A DNA stretch of 39,436 nt, from NCBI RefSeq assembly GCF_019510245.1, contig NZ_JAEKKT010000179.1, positions 1-39,436 of the forward strand. Reading direction: 5' to 3'. Below, piece by piece: positions 6,914 through 13,844 of this stretch. The position numbers were made by a program, and so were the translations under genes. The notes beneath the pieces are model-generated. The model was not told the DNA's origin. It saw only the letters and a program-made list of their open reading frames with translations, and did not search any database. Source of the stretch: Streptomyces sp. GTDB lineage: Bacteria; Actinomycetota; Actinomycetes; Streptomycetales; Streptomycetaceae. The number at the start of each line of letters is the position of its first letter. Position 1 is the first letter of the stretch.

Positions 6914-8104
6914 TCATCCTCGGATCACTGCCTCCACCTGCCAGCCGCCCCGGTCCGGTCCCTCGGTGAGCGGACCCGCGGTGAGGGTGCCGCCCAGCAG
7001 GGCGACGCGTTCGCGCATTCCTATCAGTCCCATCCCGCTGCCGACACCCGCGGTCGCCTCACCGGTCGCGGGCCCGTTGCGGACGGCAAGGCTGGTCGAG
7101 GCGGCGTCGAACGTCAGCTCCACCGCGATCTCGGCCCCGGGAGCGTGCCGGGCCGCGTTGGTCAGCGCCTCCTGCGCGATGCGCAGCACGTTCTGGGTGA
7201 CCTGTGCCGGCAGCTCTCGGACGGCCCCGGTGGCGGTGAGCACCTCGCGGTGGCCGGACGACTCGATCATGGCGGTCAGACTTTCGAGCAGCGGAAGGGA
7301 GTCCTCGCGCAGCGCGTGCACGGTCCACTGGGCCTGCTTCAGGCTCTCCCTGACAAGGCTCTGCGCCTTGTTGTGCGCCGCGCGGACCTTCTCCAGGTCG
7401 CCGGTGTCCATCAGGGCGTCCGCCAGCTCCAGATGCATGTTGATCCCGGCCAGCGAGTGCGCCAGCACATCGTGGACGTCGCGGGCGATGCGGCCGCGTT
7501 CGGTGAGCACGGCCGTTCGCGCCTCGGCCCGCGCGGCCCGCTCGGCGGACTCGGCGGCCTGCAGCCTCGCCTCCACCGCCTGTTGCCTGCCCCGGCCCAG
7601 GATCCCGGCCACCACCGGGACGCCGGTGCTGAGGCCGGAGGTCCAGGTGAGCACCTGGTGATCGGGACCGACGTAGAAGTAGAAGACAGCGCCGCACAGC
7701 AGGCTGGACAGGGCCGCGACCGCCAGGGCCGGCCTGAGGGGGAGCCGGTAGCCGGCATGGCCGACGAGGAAGTAGGCGAAGAGGTAACCGGAGCCGCTGT
7801 TGCTCGCCTCGAGCAGGGCGGCAGCCGCCACGACACCGGCGGTCAGCCAGACCAGCGCGGTCGGGCGTGGGACGTCGGGCGGCAGATGCCTGGCCAGCAG
7901 AGCGAGGGAGTTGACCACCAGCAGGGCGACCACGGCCAGGCCGCGGCCGCTGACGCCCACCGGCCGCACCGTGCTGACCGCGATGGCGATGATCAGCAGC
8001 GTGACGGCCCACTGGAGGCGGGCGGCGTGCCGGAGCACGACCCGAGGGCCGAGCTCCCGCAAGGAGGCCGGCCCGGGGGCGGGGAGATTGTCGGAAACGG
8101 ACAC
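6914..8104 (-). CDS. Two-component sensor histidine kinase, HisKA_3 (NarL/DesK) type
   Basis: Starting at GTG 8104 (MSVSDNLPAPGP) the protein has 396 residues. The first about 150 contain several hydrophobic segments (AVTLLIIAIAVSTV, VVALLVVNSLALLA, TAGVVAAAALLEAS), a multi-pass membrane sensor. The dimerisation and phosphoacceptor motif ERGRIARDVHDVLAHSLAG places the phosphorylated His at about residue 211. The HATPase domain has the N-box EALTNAARHA (Asn about 316) and the G-box GMGLIGMRERVALLGG. It is intact and overlaps the receiver gene by ATGA. The preceding membrane-protein gene ends 20 bp upstream, so the three form one operon. With its regulator split, the kinase is probably an orphan in this strain. 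The longer frame upstream of 8104 has no homology. Confidence 0.92.
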   Translation of the reverse strand: MSVSDNLPAPGPASLRELGPRVVLRHAARLQWAVTLLIIAIAVSTVRPVGVSGRGLAVVALLVVNSLALLARHLPPDVPRPTALVWLTAGVVAAAALLEASNSGSGYLFAYFLVGHAGYRLPLRPALAVAALSSLLCGAVFYFYVGPDHQVLTWTSGLSTGVPVVAGILGRGRQQAVEARLQAAESAERAARAEARTAVLTERGRIARDVHDVLAHSLAGINMHLELADALMDTGDLEKVRAAHNKAQSLVRESLKQAQWTVHALREDSLPLLESLTAMIESSGHREVLTATGAVRELPAQVTQNVLRIAQEALTNAARHAPGAEIAVELTFDAASTSLAVRNGPATGEATAGVGSGMGLIGMRERVALLGGTLTAGPLTEGPDRGGWQVEAVIRG

Positions 8105-8124
8105 GGCGCGACGATAGCCCGTGT

Positions 8125-8673
8125 TCACACGGTCCGGTCCGCGGCGACCGCCGCGCGCCGTCCGTCGACCTCCGGCTGCCGCTGCTCCCGGGTGGCCATG
8201 CGGCCGCGGAGGAATATGGTGCCCAGCCGTGTGACCACCTCGGTGAGTGCCATCAGCACGAACGCGGCCACCCACGCGTCCTGCGTGGTGATCTGGTGGG
8301 CCAGGCTGAAGCGGGCCACGTCGTCGGCGCCGCCGTGGTCGACCCACAGCTGGAAGCCCATCCGCGCCCCCATGCCCAGCACCCACAGCGTCGCGGAGAC
8401 CGCGCCTGCCTTGATGAAGAGATGCGTGCCGGTCCTGCGTATACGGGTGTAGATGCCGCCCGCGACGCCGAGGGCCGCGCCGACGGCGACGAGCGCGCCG
8501 ATCAGCCCCAGGTCATTGCCGGCCGTGGGCACGGTGTTCAGGTAGCTGTGGGCGACGAAGGCCACGATCCCCAGGGGGATCACGTACGACTTCGCGTCGA
8601 GGCTGCCCTCCCGCAGCTGCCGGAAGACGACGAGGAGGAGAGCGATATCGGTGATCCAGTCAGTCGTTGTCAT
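8125..8673 (-). CDS. Integral membrane protein of a two-component operon
   Basis: 182 residues with about four or five hydrophobic segments: WITDIALLLVVFRQL near the start, YVIPLGIVAFVAHSYL, LIGALVAVGAALGVAGGIYT, IKAGAVSATLWVLGM and WVAAFVLMALTEVV. The C-terminus (about 155-182) is charged and cytosolic. The start is ATG 8673. It lies 20 bp upstream of the histidine kinase on the same strand, an arrangement seen repeatedly for small membrane proteins next to DesK-type kinases in Streptomyces. It may be an accessory sensor or a target. No catalytic motif is visible and no firm family name can be given. Confidence 0.8.
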   Translation of the reverse strand: MTTTDWITDIALLLVVFRQLREGSLDAKSYVIPLGIVAFVAHSYLNTVPTAGNDLGLIGALVAVGAALGVAGGIYTRIRRTGTHLFIKAGAVSATLWVLGMGARMGFQLWVDHGGADDVARFSLAHQITTQDAWVAAFVLMALTEVVTRLGTIFLRGRMATREQRQPEVDGRRAAVAADRTV

Positions 8674-8828
8674 GCCCCAAGCCTGCTGACACAGGCCGGT
8701 ACACGCCTGGACCCACAGGTGGAACTACGGGTGGAGTCCCGTCAGCCGGAGAACCCCCGGACTCACGGGAGCAGCAGTCGTTCCAGCAGGACGACGAGGG
8801 GAACACCTGGAGCACGGCGCGTCGGCCC

Positions 8829-9130
8829 CCTTGCCGCACTCACCGTGTTCGACGAGAACCACGCCAGCTCCTCCCGGGACAAGTTCAAGCACTGGACGGA
8901 CGCGGACAAGGACGGCTCCAACACGCGCGCCGAAGTCCTCCTGGACGAACCGTCACCGCCCCGAGGTCGGCAGGAAGTGCGCGCTGACCGGCGGCAGCTG
9001 GTACAGCCCCCACGACGACCGCTCCCTCGGCAGCGCCAGCAAACTGGACGTCGACCACCTGGTATCCGCACCTACGACGCAGCAAGAGCGGCATCACAGC
9101 ACTTCAACCAGTGGGCGACATGCCGCTCAC
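8829..9130 (+). pseudogene. Remnant of a secreted DUF1524/HNH-type nuclease
   Basis: Three frames together recall one known protein type. Frame one gives FKHWTDADKDGSNTRAEVLL, a second gives a short TVTAP, and a third gives GRKCALTGGSWYSPHDDRSL followed by SASKLDVDHLV. Streptomyces secreted nucleases of the DUF1524 (GmrSD C-terminal, His-Me finger) family read GCNTRAEVL, then a Cys and GxWYSxYD, then the catalytic LDIDHxVPLAEAW. Here there are at least two frameshifts, the cysteine before NTRAEVL is serine, the signal peptide is missing, and the sequence stops matching after DHLV. It is clearly dead. An intact small secreted protein with a similar DH-x-IPL motif follows at 9321. Confidence 0.7.
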
Positions 9131-9320
9131 GAATACAAAGAACCCCGGGGCCCTGCCGGGCGCCCGAACAGAGTGCGGACCTCCCGTCCGGGTTGACCGA
9201 TCGGCAACCCTTCGCTCATCACGAATTTACGTTCGATGTCTACCCGCGTAGCAGTCCAGCAGAGTGTCATGGACACGACCTCGGCGACCATCGCCGAGCC
9301 TCATGTCTCAGGAGACACTC

Positions 9321-9851
9321 ATGCGTCCCATCGCACGCATACCGGCCGCGGCCGGCTCGGCTCTGGCTCTGACGTTCAGCGGCCTCATCCTCGGCTTCAG
9401 TGCCGGTACGGCCCAGGCCAGCACCTGCTCCCAGTCCTATCTGCCGCTGCCTGACCCGACGTGCACGCCGGGTGTGTACAACCCCGACGTCACCCAGTCG
9501 ACGATCAACTCCACGATTTGTGTGTCCGGCTGGACGGCGACCGTCCGCCCGCCCACCTCCTACACCAACCCGCTCAAGGTGCAGGGCATCGCGGACTACG
9601 GCTACTCGGACACCTCCACCGCCGACTACGAGGAAGACCACTTCATCCCGCTGGAACTCGGTGGCTCCCCGCGCGACCCGAAGAACCTGTGGCCGGAGCC
9701 GTACTCAGGCACCAAGACGGCCACGACGAAGGACGGCGTCGAGACCAAGCTCAAGAACGCGGTCTGCGACGGCAGGATCACCCTGTCCGCCGCACGCACC
9801 GCTATGAAGAACAACTGGACCACGGCACTCAGCGTTACCGGCATCGGTTGA
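9321..9851 (+). CDS. Secreted small protein with HNH/His-Me-finger-like motif
   Basis: The ATG at 9321 follows a GGAGA site (9311-9315) and starts a 176-residue protein with a Sec signal peptide: MRPIARIPAAAG, a hydrophobic core, and a probable AQA cut near residue 32. The mature part begins with Cys-rich STCSQSYLPLPDPTCTPG and has a second pair of cysteines later. The centre holds DYEEDHFIPLELGGSPRDP followed by KNLWPEP. The Asp-His, Gly-Gly and Asn spacing is that of HNH/His-Me finger nucleases and is widespread in secreted actinobacterial and proteobacterial proteins. Nuclease activity is an inference from the motif. It stands alone, downstream of a dead DUF1524 nuclease and upstream of an IS630 element. 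Confidence 0.75.
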   Translation: MRPIARIPAAAGSALALTFSGLILGFSAGTAQASTCSQSYLPLPDPTCTPGVYNPDVTQSTINSTICVSGWTATVRPPTSYTNPLKVQGIADYGYSDTSTADYEEDHFIPLELGGSPRDPKNLWPEPYSGTKTATTKDGVETKLKNAVCDGRITLSAARTAMKNNWTTALSVTGIG

Positions 9852-10114
9852 TACCGAACTGGCCGGTGACGTCCGTCTGTAGTGAGCGTCACCGGTCAGT
9901 GCTGGCCACCCGTACGCACCGGCACCGAGTCCTACCGCGTCATTCACGCCGGGACCCAAGCCGAACGCACCACTGCCGGCTGGCCAGAGCGGGGCGCCGG
10001 GCTCTCATTCCCTCAACAGTGACGCGCCAGCCAGCGCTCGCTTGACCTCAGCCGCAGGGAAGGGAGTGCGCTTGCTCTCCCCAAGCAGTCGGCGATGGAA
10101 GTCGTCCAGGACGA

Positions 10115-10588
10115 TTGCGTTTGACTCGGCCGCAGTTGGCCGAGGCCCGTCGCATGCGCGCGGCCGAGATGTTCGAGCGGGGGTGTGCGCAGGCCGAGGT
10201 CGCGCGGGCGGTGGGGGTCTGCCTGGAGAGCGTCCGGCGTTGGAGACGCGTGTGGGAGCAGGGCGGAACGCAGGCACTGCGACGGCGCCCTGCCGGCGGC
10301 CGGCCGCCCAAACTTGATGACGCCCAAGTCGCAGCCGTGGAAGCGGCGTTGGTGCAGGGCGCCCAAGCGCACGGGTTCGAGGCCGATCTGTGGACTCCGG
10401 AACGGGTGGGTGTGCTGGTGGAGCGGCTGACCGGGGTGCAGCTGGCACGGGCGTCGGTGTGGCGGCTGCTGACCGGGCGGCTGGGCTGGAGCCTGCAGCG
10501 CCCCCAGCGCCGGGCCGTCGAGCGGGACGACGCCGAGATCGCCCGGTGGATCGCCCACGAGTGGCCCCGCATCAAAAAGGGGCGGTGA
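10115..10588 (+). CDS. IS630-family transposase, first frame (DNA-binding part)
   Basis: 157 residues from a TTG start. A helix-turn-helix (AAEMFERGCAQAEVARAVGV, SVRRWRRVWEQGG) is followed by the GRPPKLDDAQV linker and a second, winged-helix region (TGVQLARASVWRLLTGRLGW). It ends AHEWPRIKKGR. The end sits on an A5G4 run (10574-10582), from which a shift into the second frame (one base forward or two back) fuses it to the catalytic part, as in many IS630 relatives that use two overlapping frames. A one-base decay mutation cannot be excluded. Confidence 0.85.
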   Translation: MRLTRPQLAEARRMRAAEMFERGCAQAEVARAVGVCLESVRRWRRVWEQGGTQALRRRPAGGRPPKLDDAQVAAVEAALVQGAQAHGFEADLWTPERVGVLVERLTGVQLARASVWRLLTGRLGWSLQRPQRRAVERDDAEIARWIAHEWPRIKKGR

Positions 10589-11159
10589 AGAAACGTGCTG
10601 GATCGTCTTCTTCGACGAATCGGGTGTGTCCCTGCTGCCCCAGATACGCCGCACCTACGCGCCCCGCGGCCGCACTCCCACCCTGCGGCACCGGCTGAAC
10701 TGGAAACGGGCCGGGATGGCCGCCGCGCTGGGCTACCACGCCGCCGACAGCGAACGCGGACCGCGGCTGTGCTTCCACCTCAAGCCGGGCAGCTACGACA
10801 CCACTTCCCTGATCGAAGTGCTGGAACAGATCAAGACCTTCTACGCCGGCGAGCCGGTGGTGCTGGTCTGGGACGGACTGTCCGCCCACTGGAGCCGGGG
10901 CATGCGGGCCTGGGTGGGCGAACAGGACTGGCTTGAGCTGGAGCGGCTTCCGGCCTGTGCACCCGAACTCAACCCCGTGGAACTGCTGTGGTCGGCCATC
11001 AAAGCACGCGAGCTGGCCAACCTTGCCGAAGACCACCTCGCCGACGTCGCCGACGCAGCCGAACGCGGCATCCACCGAGTCTGCTCCAGCGAGCAACTCC
11101 CATGGTCCTTCCTCACCCACACCGGCCTAACAATCCATCCCCAAACACCACAGAACTAA
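10575..11159 (+). CDS. IS630-family transposase, second frame (catalytic DDE part)
   Basis: The frame is open from about 10575 and reads EETCWIVFFDESGVSLLPQ, giving the first catalytic Asp. VVLVWDGLSAHWSRGM gives the second Asp, and PELNPVELLWSAIKA gives the Glu. All three members of the DDE triad are present, followed by a normal C-terminus of about 60 residues ending at 11159. The first ATG-like start within the frame (10626) would drop the first Asp, so this part is meaningful only as a frameshift fusion with the frame ending at 10588. The fused protein would be about 345 residues, the family's usual size. Confidence 0.87.
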   Translation, partial: KRGGEETCWIVFFDESGVSLLPQIRRTYAPRGRTPTLRHRLNWKRAGMAAALGYHAADSERGPRLCFHLKPGSYDTTSLIEVLEQIKTFYAGEPVVLVWDGLSAHWSRGMRAWVGEQDWLELERLPACAPELNPVELLWSAIKARELANLAEDHLADVADAAERGIHRVCSSEQLPWSFLTHTGLTIHPQTPQN

Positions 11160-11245
11160 CGACAAACTCAGTAAGCGGGCGCATACGTTGAAATAAACGT
11201 CGAATACCGTCGGACCCGCATGTTCCTTGATCACGACCTGGTGAC

Positions 11246-11963
11246 TCAACGTACCAATGATGGAGACAGGACGGTCGTCTTGTCGTTGTGCGCCAGCTGG
11301 ATGAGGACCAGGTCACCCGGGCGGATCAACGGCTGGACGGAACCCCAGAGTTGCGGGTTCTGCACGTAGGTCACGGTACTTTCGCCGGAGTCGGCGTAGT
11401 TGGCGACGGCGACGCCCTTGCGCACGTACTGCGGGAGCTGCTGGCCCCAGCCGGTGTAGGGGGCGGCCGGCTGGTCGCAGACGTGTGGAGTCACCGACCA
11501 GGAAGATCTGCCGGGTGATGGGGGTCCCCCCGCGCAAGCGCGTTCGAGCGTGGGGGAGGGCGGCGGGGGTGACCCGGATGCCGGCGAGAGCGGGTGCCGG
11601 GCCGCCGATGGCGAGGTCCAGCCCGGGGGTTCCGTCGGGGCCCGTCGGTTCGCCCTCGGGGGTGCGGACGTTCACCGTGAAGCCGCGGGTCACCTGCCGC
11701 CCCGCGGCCACGGCCGTCTCGGGGAGGAGCGATCGGCGGGTCTCCCCGCTGATGCTCGTGGCGGACGCGGCCGCGCCGCCGAGCCGGACCGTCACGTCGT
11801 AGTCGCCCGGCGGGACGTCGAAGTGGCAGGCGGCCGCGGTGCAGTTCTCGATGCCCAGGGGCGGCCGCCGGCCGTGGGCCCGGGCGGCGGGGGCGGCCGT
11901 CAGGCAGGCGGCGAGGACGGCCGCCGCGAGCGCGGCGGCACGGACTCCGTTGAAACGTCTCAC
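11246..11963 (-). pseudogene. Rhamnogalacturonan-acetylesterase-like SGNH hydrolase, frameshifted and 3'-truncated
   Basis: GTG 11963 follows GGAGGAG and starts a signal peptide (VRRFNGVRAAALAAAVLAAC, then PAARAHG). A beta-rich N-terminal domain (FDVPPGDYDVTVRLGG, FTVNVRTPEGEP) precedes the SGNH fold. Block I GDST lies at about 11492. There the frame shifts and continues as VCDQPAAPYTGWGQQLP, NYADSGEST (block II), and LVLIQLAHNDKTT (block III). It stops at 11246 only a few codons after HND. Family CE12 esterases continue about 100 more residues to the catalytic Asp-x-x-His, which is absent. The lost end borders the IS630 element. The intact ancestor would have removed acetyl groups from rhamnogalacturonan, matching the lyase next door. 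Confidence 0.78.
11520..11558. repeat. Dispersed Streptomyces hairpin repeat inside the esterase pseudogene
   Basis: GGGGGTCCCCCCGCGC through GAGCGTGGGGGAG is an imperfect palindrome of a kind found many times in Streptomyces genomes. On the minus strand it translates as the tell-tale LPHARTRLRGGTP segment. It lies within the esterase reading frame, between the N-terminal domain and the GDST block. Confidence 0.65.
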
Positions 11964-12015
11964 TCGGGACTCCTCCGTCGTGGCGACATGACCTGGCGCG
12001 GACCGTACCCCTAAC

Positions 12016-12031
12016 TGGCAAGCGCTTTCCA
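12016..12031. promoter_or_regulatory. Candidate LacI-family operator (AAGCGCTT type)
   Basis: TGGCAAGCGCTTTCCA is a near-perfect 16-bp palindrome centred on AAGCGCTT, close in form to known Streptomyces LacI-family boxes such as the CebR site TGGGAGCGCTCCCA. It lies in the divergent region between the esterase pseudogene (start 11963) and the rhamnogalacturonan lyase (start 12153). Similar cores occur at 15363 and 24663. Confidence 0.6.
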
Positions 12032-12072
12032 GCCCCTGGACCAGTTTCCGCAAAATGCCAACTCCATGACGG

Positions 12073-12086
12073 CGAAAGCCCTTTCG
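12073..12086. promoter_or_regulatory. Second candidate operator before the rhamnogalacturonan lyase
   Basis: CGAAAGCCCTTTCG has perfect 6-bp arms around CC and lies 66 bp before the lyase start. It is directly followed by another short dyad, TTTCGCGAAA. It could bind the same or a second regulator. Confidence 0.4.
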
Positions 12087-12152
12087 CGAAATCGATTCAA
12101 CTGTCACTCTCACACTCACCCGCACCCCCGCCCCACCGAAGGAGGCACCCCC

Positions 12153-13832
12153 ATGTCCGGATCCACCGGGAGACCGCTCGGACGCCGCACCTTCGTCCTC
12201 GCCGGCGCGGCCGCCGCCGGCACCGCGGCCCTCGCCGGACCGCTCGCCGAGACCGCCTCGGCCGCGAGCTTCGGCTGGTCGGACGACGGCTCGAACTACG
12301 TCGTCGACACCGGCGCCAACCTGGTCTTCAAGGTCAGCAAGACCAACGGCGACCTGACCTCGCTGGTCTACAAGGGCACCGAGTACCAGGGCTACGGAGG
12401 CAAGAACTCACACGTCGAGTCTGGCCTCGGCACCTCCACGGTGACCATCGCCCAGTCCGGCACCACGATCCTGATCTCGGTCACCTACGGCACGCTGAAG
12501 CACTACTACGCGGCCCGCAGCGGCGAGAACAACATCTACCTGTGGACCAACAAGGCCGACTCGTCCGTCACCGCCACCCGCTACATCGTGCGCGTCAAGG
12601 CGGGCCTGTTCCTCAACGACGAGCCGGATTCCTACACCTACGCGCCCACCGTCATCGAGTCCGCCGACGTCTTCGAGAAGTCCGACGGCCAGACCCGCGC
12701 CAAGCACTACTCGAAGCTGCGGGTGACGGACTACGACTACATCGGCTGGACGGCCGGCGGCGTCGGCCTGTGGATCGTGCGCAGCAACCACGAGAAGGCC
12801 TCCGGCGGTCCGTTCTACCGCTCGCTGCTGCGCCACCAGAGCGCCGACGGCGGCGGGCTGTACGAGATCCTGTACTACGGCGAGAACCAGACGGAATCGG
12901 AGCGCTACGGCCTCCAGGGCCCGTACGTCATCGCCTTCACGGACGGCGGCGCGCCCTCCTCGTCCCTGTACCCGGGCACCCTCACCACGTCATGGGCGGA
13001 CTCGCTCGGCATCTCCGGATACGTGGCGGCGAGCGGCCGCGGCCGGGTGGCCGGCGTCGGCATCTCGGGGCGGGACACCGCCTACGCCTACACCGTGGGC
13101 CTCGCCAACTCGGCCGCGCAGTACTGGGGTTCGGCGCGCTCCTCGGACGGCTACTTCTCGATCCCGGGGGTCCTGCCCGGGACGTACACCCTCACCGTCT
13201 TCAAGGGCGAACTGGCCGTCTACACCGGCTCGGTGAGCGTCTCGGCGGGTTCCACCACCACCCTGAACACCCTCGCGATCCCCTCCTCCAACGACCCGAG
13301 CAACGCCTCCGCGATCTGGCGCATCAACAACTGGGACGGCACCCCGGTCGGGTTCAAGAACGCCGAGCTGATGACGTACGCGCACCCCTCGGACGTACGG
13401 GCCGCCTCCTGGACCGGGAACGTGGTCATCGGCAGCGGCACCGAGACCTCGGCCTTCCCCTGCTACCTGTGGAAGGACGTCAACAGCGGGATCGTCGTCT
13501 ACTTCAGGCTGACGGCCGCCCAGGCCGCCGCCGCGCACACCCTCAGGATCGGCGTGACGACGGCCTACGCGAACGGCCGGCCGCAGGTCGTCGTCAACGA
13601 CACCTGGACCTCGGCCGTTCCCTCGCCGCCCACCCAGCCGAGCACCCGGTCGCTGACCGTGGGCTCGTACCGGGGCAACAACCACACGTTCACCTACAGC
13701 GTGCCGGCGTCCGCCTGGCTGACGGACACCAGCTCCTACAACACGCTGAAGATCTACGTGGCGAGCGGCTCGGGGACCACGTCCTTCCTCAGCGCCGGCA
13801 CCTCGATCGACGCGATCGACCTGCTGGCCTGA
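12153..13832 (+). CDS. Rhamnogalacturonan lyase (PL4-type), secreted
   Basis: ATG 12153 is preceded by GGAGG at 12141. The first 39 residues are a Tat-type signal (Arg11-Arg12 in GRPLGRRTFVLAG, hydrophobic stretch, cut near ASA-AS). The mature protein of about 520 residues has the three-domain build of rhamnogalacturonan lyases. A large beta-sandwich N-terminal domain contains NLVFKVSKTNGDLTSLVYKG and GLFLNDEPDSYTYAP. An FnIII-like domain of about 80 residues contains FSIPGVLPGTYTLTVFKGEL. A C-terminal CBM-like jelly roll contains WRINNWDGTPVGF, TAAYANGRP-like and STRSLTVGSYRGNN. The enzyme cleaves the rhamnose-galacturonate backbone of pectin outside the cell. It ends 12 bp before the convergent galactanase gene. 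Upstream palindromes suggest LacI-type control. Complete and apparently functional. Confidence 0.9.
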   Translation: MSGSTGRPLGRRTFVLAGAAAAGTAALAGPLAETASAASFGWSDDGSNYVVDTGANLVFKVSKTNGDLTSLVYKGTEYQGYGGKNSHVESGLGTSTVTIAQSGTTILISVTYGTLKHYYAARSGENNIYLWTNKADSSVTATRYIVRVKAGLFLNDEPDSYTYAPTVIESADVFEKSDGQTRAKHYSKLRVTDYDYIGWTAGGVGLWIVRSNHEKASGGPFYRSLLRHQSADGGGLYEILYYGENQTESERYGLQGPYVIAFTDGGAPSSSLYPGTLTTSWADSLGISGYVAASGRGRVAGVGISGRDTAYAYTVGLANSAAQYWGSARSSDGYFSIPGVLPGTYTLTVFKGELAVYTGSVSVSAGSTTTLNTLAIPSSNDPSNASAIWRINNWDGTPVGFKNAELMTYAHPSDVRAASWTGNVVIGSGTETSAFPCYLWKDVNSGIVVYFRLTAAQAAAAHTLRIGVTTAYANGRPQVVVNDTWTSAVPSPPTQPSTRSLTVGSYRGNNHTFTYSVPASAWLTDTSSYNTLKIYVASGSGTTSFLSAGTSIDAIDLLA

Positions 13833-13844
13833 GCCGAGGGGCGA

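Larger units (their letters stand above)
6348..6917 (-). pseudogene. Receiver half of the transposon-split NarL/FixJ response regulator
   Basis: From ATG 6917 the minus strand encodes a complete CheY-like receiver. It has acidic pocket Asp28-Asp29 (VIVADDQ), phosphoacceptor Asp74 (VVLMDLRMP), Thr102 (VVVLTT) and Lys124 (GYLTKN). At 6413 the host sequence stops and the frame runs into the transposon end, adding RGLRNIHVRSCAKPSRPPMTL-like residues up to a stop at 6348. The product would be a 189-residue receiver without DNA-binding domain. Its ATG overlaps the kinase stop as ATGA, so translation remains coupled to the intact kinase. The missing HTH is at 1595-1788. It could still be phosphorylated and act as a phosphate sink, which is an inference. 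Confidence 0.93.
10115..11159 (+). mobile_element. IS630-family insertion sequence (coding extent; ends not resolved)
   Basis: Two overlapping reading frames encode an IS630/Tc1-type DDE transposase. I searched 9852-10114 and 11160-11262 for matching terminal inverted repeats and for TA flanks and found no convincing pair, so the limits given are those of the coding region. The right flank runs into a truncated esterase gene (11246-11963), and the true right end should lie between 11160 and about 11262. The left 263 bp hold no recognisable gene. Confidence 0.85.

Noticed and set aside
10005..10114. Minus-strand tail DDFHRRLLGESKRTPF...RALAGASLLRE ending at 10005, possibly a gene cut by IS630
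   Set aside because: It looks protein-like, but I cannot assign a family and it does not match the lost end of the esterase at 11246. Kept as an unproven idea.
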